This document shows, one piece after another, positions 61,045 through 64,000 of a stretch of 64,000 nucleotides of DNA. The first letter of the stretch is position 1, and the number at the start of each line of letters is the position of its first letter. The position numbers and the translations under genes were made by a program. The notes below the pieces were generated by a model. The model was not told the DNA's origin, searched no databases, and was given only the letters and a program-made list of their open reading frames with translations. Source of the DNA: Nitrospirota bacterium (GTDB lineage Bacteria; Nitrospirota; Leptospirillia; Leptospirillales; Leptospirillaceae); the NCBI GenBank assembly GCA_021801345.1, contig JAJYYA010000065.1:1-64000 (forward strand), in the 5' to 3' direction.

Positions 61045-62525
61045 GAGCCCTTGCTCCGGAGAGGGGGGCTGTCGAGTCCGGGAGCCTCCTCCATGCGCCG
61101 GTAGTCGTCCTGAAAGCGGATGATATCGTCCTCCTCGAGATACTCCCCGTTTTGGACCTCGATCACGATCAGGGGGACCTTGCCGGGGTTTTCGATGCGG
61201 TGGCGGGTGGACTTGGGGATATCGATGCTCTGGTTCGTGTGGAGAAAGATCTCTTCCTCTCCCAGTGTGACGCGGGCCGTTCCGGCGATCACGACCCAGT
61301 GCTCGGATCGGTGGAGGTGCATCTGGAGAGAGAGGCGGGCCTGGGGGTTCACCGTCACGCTCTTGATCTTGTACATCGGTCCCTGATCGAGAATCGTGTA
61401 GGATCCCCAGGGCCGGTGAGTCGTCCGGTGCTCCAATGCCTCGACGGCGTTTCTCTCCCGGAGGCGGGAGACGACCTCCCGGACCTTCTGTGCCTGGTCC
61501 TTGGCGCAGATCAATGTGGCGTCGTCGGTGTCGACGACGATCATGTCCTTGAGGCCGATGGTGGCGATCACCCGCTTGTCCGCCTGGACGATCGTGTTGT
61601 CGGAGTCGATGACGAGGGCGTTGCCGCGGACGACGTTCCCTCGGGAATCTTTCGGGGCGATGTCGTCGAGGGCCGACCAGGATCCCACGTCCTTCCAGTC
61701 GATGGGGCCTGAGAGGGACCAGACCCGGGAGGAGAGCTCCATGAGCCCGTAGTCGATGGAGACGGAGGAGGCGGTGCGGTAGAAGTGGTCGAGCTCCCTG
61801 CGCTCTCCGGATGTTCCCAGCGCCTCTTTGAGGGGCTGGAGGGAGGCGAAAAGAGTCGGCTGGAAACGTTCCAGCTCTTCGAAGAAGACCTTGACCGAAA
61901 AGACAAACATCCCAGAGTTCCAGTGGTGGTTCTTTCCCTCGACAAATCGGCGGGCGGTCTCGATATCGGGCTTCTCGACGAACCGGGCGACCTTCGCCGC
62001 CGCAAAAAGTCCGGTCGAGAAGGCGGGCAGAGCCTCCCCCAGTTCAAGATATCCGAAGCCCGTTTCGGGACGGTGGGGGGGGATGCCGAAGGTCAGAAGG
62101 ACCTTTTCGGTCTGGGCGATCTGGGCGGCATGCTGAAGAAGCGCCAGGAAGTGGTCCTGGGGAGAGATCAGGTGGTCGGAGGCCATGACCGAGACCACGG
62201 CGTCGGGATCCTCCTTTTCGACGGCAAGGGAGGCAACAGCGATGGCCGGCAGAGTGTTGAGGGAGCGGGGCTCCACGATCAGTCTGGGATGTCGTCCCTG
62301 GCCACCGTTCATGGACTGGAGGATCCGACGCGTTTCGGAGGCGTGGGCGGTCCCGACCACGAGGGCGATCCGCTCTTCGGGAATCAGCGGAAGGATGCGG
62401 TCGATCGTCCGGGAGAGCAGGGATCCCTCCTTCTCGAAGGAGAGAAACTGCTTCGGAAAAAGCTCCCGGCTCATGGGCCAGAAGCGGGTGCCGGAACCTC
62501 CGGCCATGACAAGGCTGTAAAGCAT
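61041..62525 (-). CDS. manC: mannose-1-phosphate guanylyltransferase / mannose-6-phosphate isomerase
   Basis: The 494-aa bifunctional enzyme has an N-terminal GDP-mannose pyrophosphorylase domain (MAGGSGTRFWPMSR, FVEKPD, WNSGMFVFS, DWKDVGSW) and a C-terminal type II isomerase cupin (RPWGSYTILDQG, LSLQMHLHRSEHW). With the mutase it makes GDP-mannose for exopolysaccharide or LPS. Confidence 0.95.
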   Translation of the reverse strand: MLYSLVMAGGSGTRFWPMSRELFPKQFLSFEKEGSLLSRTIDRILPLIPEERIALVVGTAHASETRRILQSMNGGQGRHPRLIVEPRSLNTLPAIAVASLAVEKEDPDAVVSVMASDHLISPQDHFLALLQHAAQIAQTEKVLLTFGIPPHRPETGFGYLELGEALPAFSTGLFAAAKVARFVEKPDIETARRFVEGKNHHWNSGMFVFSVKVFFEELERFQPTLFASLQPLKEALGTSGERRELDHFYRTASSVSIDYGLMELSSRVWSLSGPIDWKDVGSWSALDDIAPKDSRGNVVRGNALVIDSDNTIVQADKRVIATIGLKDMIVVDTDDATLICAKDQAQKVREVVSRLRERNAVEALEHRTTHRPWGSYTILDQGPMYKIKSVTVNPQARLSLQMHLHRSEHWVVIAGTARVTLGEEEIFLHTNQSIDIPKSTRHRIENPGKVPLIVIEVQNGEYLEEDDIIRFQDDYRRMEEAPGLDSPPLRSKGS

Positions 62526-62623
62526 TTTCGATCCTTTCTCGCTGTCCCGGCCGTAAGAGGCAGAAATCGTTCAGATGGGCCTATTATGCCCTTTTTTTTG
62601 CGTCAAAGACAAGAACGCTTCGG

Positions 62624-64000
62624 TCAGGGCGTTTTATCAAAAGGGCGGAGAAGGGCCTCCCGGGAGAGGGTCAGGCGGGTCCGGAGCGCCAGGGCAAACT
62701 GGCGCATCGCCTCGGAGTCGAACTGATGGAAGAAGTTTCCGAAGAGGACAAAAAAGAGTCGACGGCCGGGGCGGGTGTCGATGGCGAGGGAGAGGGCGCT
62801 GCGCAAGGGGGAGTCTGAGAACGTCCCGTCGGCGGAAGAGAGGAATGCGGCGAGCGAGGAGACGAAAGAGATCCCGCCGGCCTCTGCGCCGAGGAGCGCC
62901 TCGACGAGGGGGGAGGGAGGATCCGTTCTGAGGTCGGAGGCCCCGGGGATCCTTCCCCGGACCTCCCAAAGGCCAAGGGATCCGGGGGCCCTGTCTTTGA
63001 GAAAGCAGGCACCGGCCATTCCGGAGAGGGCGACGATCCTGTCGAGAGTCTCTCCGGGAATGTCCTCCGAAGACGACGCGGCAAGGGCCGCTTCGAGGTA
63101 GGATGTGCGCATTTCGGCTTGGGCGTGTACCTCGGTTGAGACGTGGATTTCGATGCGCCTGTCGGCGGTGTCGAGGAGGATGCGTCTCTCCCGGTCGTAG
63201 ATGAGAGACCTCTTGAGGTGCGAGGAAAGGAGGCGGCGGTAAAGGGAGGTCGCCTCGATCAACAGTTCGCTCGAGACGCCGGTGAGAAAGTGGATCTGTC
63301 CGATATGGCGCGACAATTCGACGAGAGCCTCCCGGCTGGTCTCCGGGGAGAGAACCTGCTCGAGATACTGCTGTTGCTTCTCTGCGAGATGATGGACCTC
63401 CCGGGGGGAGAGGCGGGAGAGGACCTTCCCGGCCTCCGGGTTTTGGGGGAGGCTGCGGTAGAACTCGTCGACGAAGCTTTTGATGCTGTCCTTGATCAGG
63501 GGGGCCTGCTTTTGGAGAAGTCTCCGGGCCTCTCCGCCAAACTCGGCCTCCTCCCGGGAGATCTCTGCGCCCTCTTTCGTCAGGATCTCTCGGGCCGTTC
63601 CCCACCAGCGCTCCCTGTCGGTTTTATGCTCCTTGAGCCTCCCCAACACCGTGTCGGCCGCCCTGATAAGATCGTCGGGCGTCGATCCGTCTTCCGGATA
63701 AAAGGCGACTCCCATGGAGAGTCCTACGCGAATCGTGGCCTCGTCGCCCACGGTAAAGGGGGAGGTCAGGGCCTGGTGGATTCTCTGGAGGAGGGCGGCG
63801 AAGGCGGGGCTTGTCCCCCCTTCGGGAAGGTCCTCCACGACGATGACGAATTCGTCCCCTCCCAGCCGTGCGGCCAGATCGTGATGGCGCAGGGATCCAG
63901 ACAGTCTCCGGGCCAGCTCCCGCAGGAGCTGGTCCCCCGCCTGGTGCCCCCAGGTGTCGTTTACGGGCTTGAAGTCGTCGAGGTCGATCATGCCGACGGC
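62624..64000 (-). CDS. GGDEF protein with a protoglobin-like sensor domain after GGDEF (N-terminus outside window)
   Basis: The frame is open to the window edge, so the N-terminal part is missing. Visible order: a GGDEF domain (MIDLDDFKPVNDTWGHQ, then RLGGDEFVIV, near-complete), then a helical domain with KSFVDEFYRSLPQNPEA and RHIGQIHFLTGVSSELLIEA. The latter matches globin-coupled-sensor protoglobins, with the proximal His in the IGQIH segment. A C-terminal GAF-like region follows, ending FDKTP. Globin sensors normally precede GGDEF, so the order is unusual. A SLRHHD segment occupies the I-site position instead of RxxD, so feedback inhibition is probably absent. Confidence 0.75.
   Translation of the reverse strand, partial: AVGMIDLDDFKPVNDTWGHQAGDQLLRELARRLSGSLRHHDLAARLGGDEFVIVVEDLPEGGTSPAFAALLQRIHQALTSPFTVGDEATIRVGLSMGVAFYPEDGSTPDDLIRAADTVLGRLKEHKTDRERWWGTAREILTKEGAEISREEAEFGGEARRLLQKQAPLIKDSIKSFVDEFYRSLPQNPEAGKVLSRLSPREVHHLAEKQQQYLEQVLSPETSREALVELSRHIGQIHFLTGVSSELLIEATSLYRRLLSSHLKRSLIYDRERRILLDTADRRIEIHVSTEVHAQAEMRTSYLEAALAASSSEDIPGETLDRIVALSGMAGACFLKDRAPGSLGLWEVRGRIPGASDLRTDPPSPLVEALLGAEAGGISFVSSLAAFLSSADGTFSDSPLRSALSLAIDTRPGRRLFFVLFGNFFHQFDSEAMRQFALALRTRLTLSREALLRPFDKTP

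Overview
The window is about 64 kb of GC-rich bacterial chromosome, densely packed and with many overlapping start/stop codons. The gene set (a cbb3-type oxidase subunit, MlaEFD lipid transport, a type II secretion cluster including GspN, FTR1 iron permease with a cupredoxin, several c-di-GMP enzymes, carrier-protein-dependent sulfur metabolism) fits an acidophilic iron oxidiser of the Leptospirillum type (Nitrospirota). That assignment is inference from gene content; nothing here proves it.

Layout. 1-2.9 kb: C-terminus of a Pro-rich repeat protein and a triple-GAF diguanylate cyclase. 3.1-7.3 kb: a more AT-rich accessory block with a broken NYN-domain gene, a UvrD-like helicase, a TumE/TumA-like toxin-antitoxin pair and sparse DNA, bounded by tRNA-Ala(GGC). 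7.5-17.0 kb: one long sulfur/methyl-cycle cluster. It starts with a sigma70 promoter, a SAM-riboswitch-like leader and a terminator, then metK, ahcY, a ThiS-like carrier, a cysM-like synthase, an IscB element, a ThiF/MoeB-like activase, thrC, a CysO-like carrier, a NIL-domain protein, a second ThiF/MoeB-like activase and a JAMM peptidase. Both carriers end in Gly-Gly plus two extra residues, and the JAMM peptidase is the natural candidate to trim them or to release cysteine.

The most striking item is a complete IscB gene (RNA-guided nuclease of the Cas9-ancestor family). It has intact RuvC and HNH motifs, an upstream non-coding stretch matching the place of an omega-RNA, and terminal hairpins. 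It is inserted exactly between the ribosome-binding site and the start codon of the first thiF-like gene, with no TnpA beside it.

17-24.4 kb: a PhoB/PhoR-type two-component pair, a Spy/CpxP-like periplasmic protein, endonuclease IV and an mlaE-mlaF-mlaD-phosphoesterase run. 24.4-30.7 kb: an orphan ccoN with its own promoter and terminator, a membrane-anchored MoxR-type AAA+ gene with a VWA partner, and an HD-GYP protein. 30.8-41.1 kb (minus strand): gspC-D-E-F-G-N-L-M-K, without gspH, I or J. 41.1-47.1 kb: thiS, a possible 6S-like RNA, tRNA-Gly(CCC), an RcnR/RcnA-like nickel/cobalt pair, an EamA transporter, pirin and a solitary DruA-like (DUF4338) gene. 47.2-54 kb: DUF3443/DUF2844/SLC13 genes, a TPR lipoprotein, and an FTR1-cupredoxin-MarR iron cluster with a Fur-like site. 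54-64 kb: a beta-CASP RNase, a three-domain acyl-ACP synthetase/acyltransferase, an Rpn-family nuclease with an in-frame 24-bp repeat, the mannose-nucleotide genes algC/manB-like and manC, and a GGDEF-globin protein cut by the window end.

Three c-di-GMP enzymes flank the secretion and polysaccharide genes, which suggests control of surface or biofilm functions.
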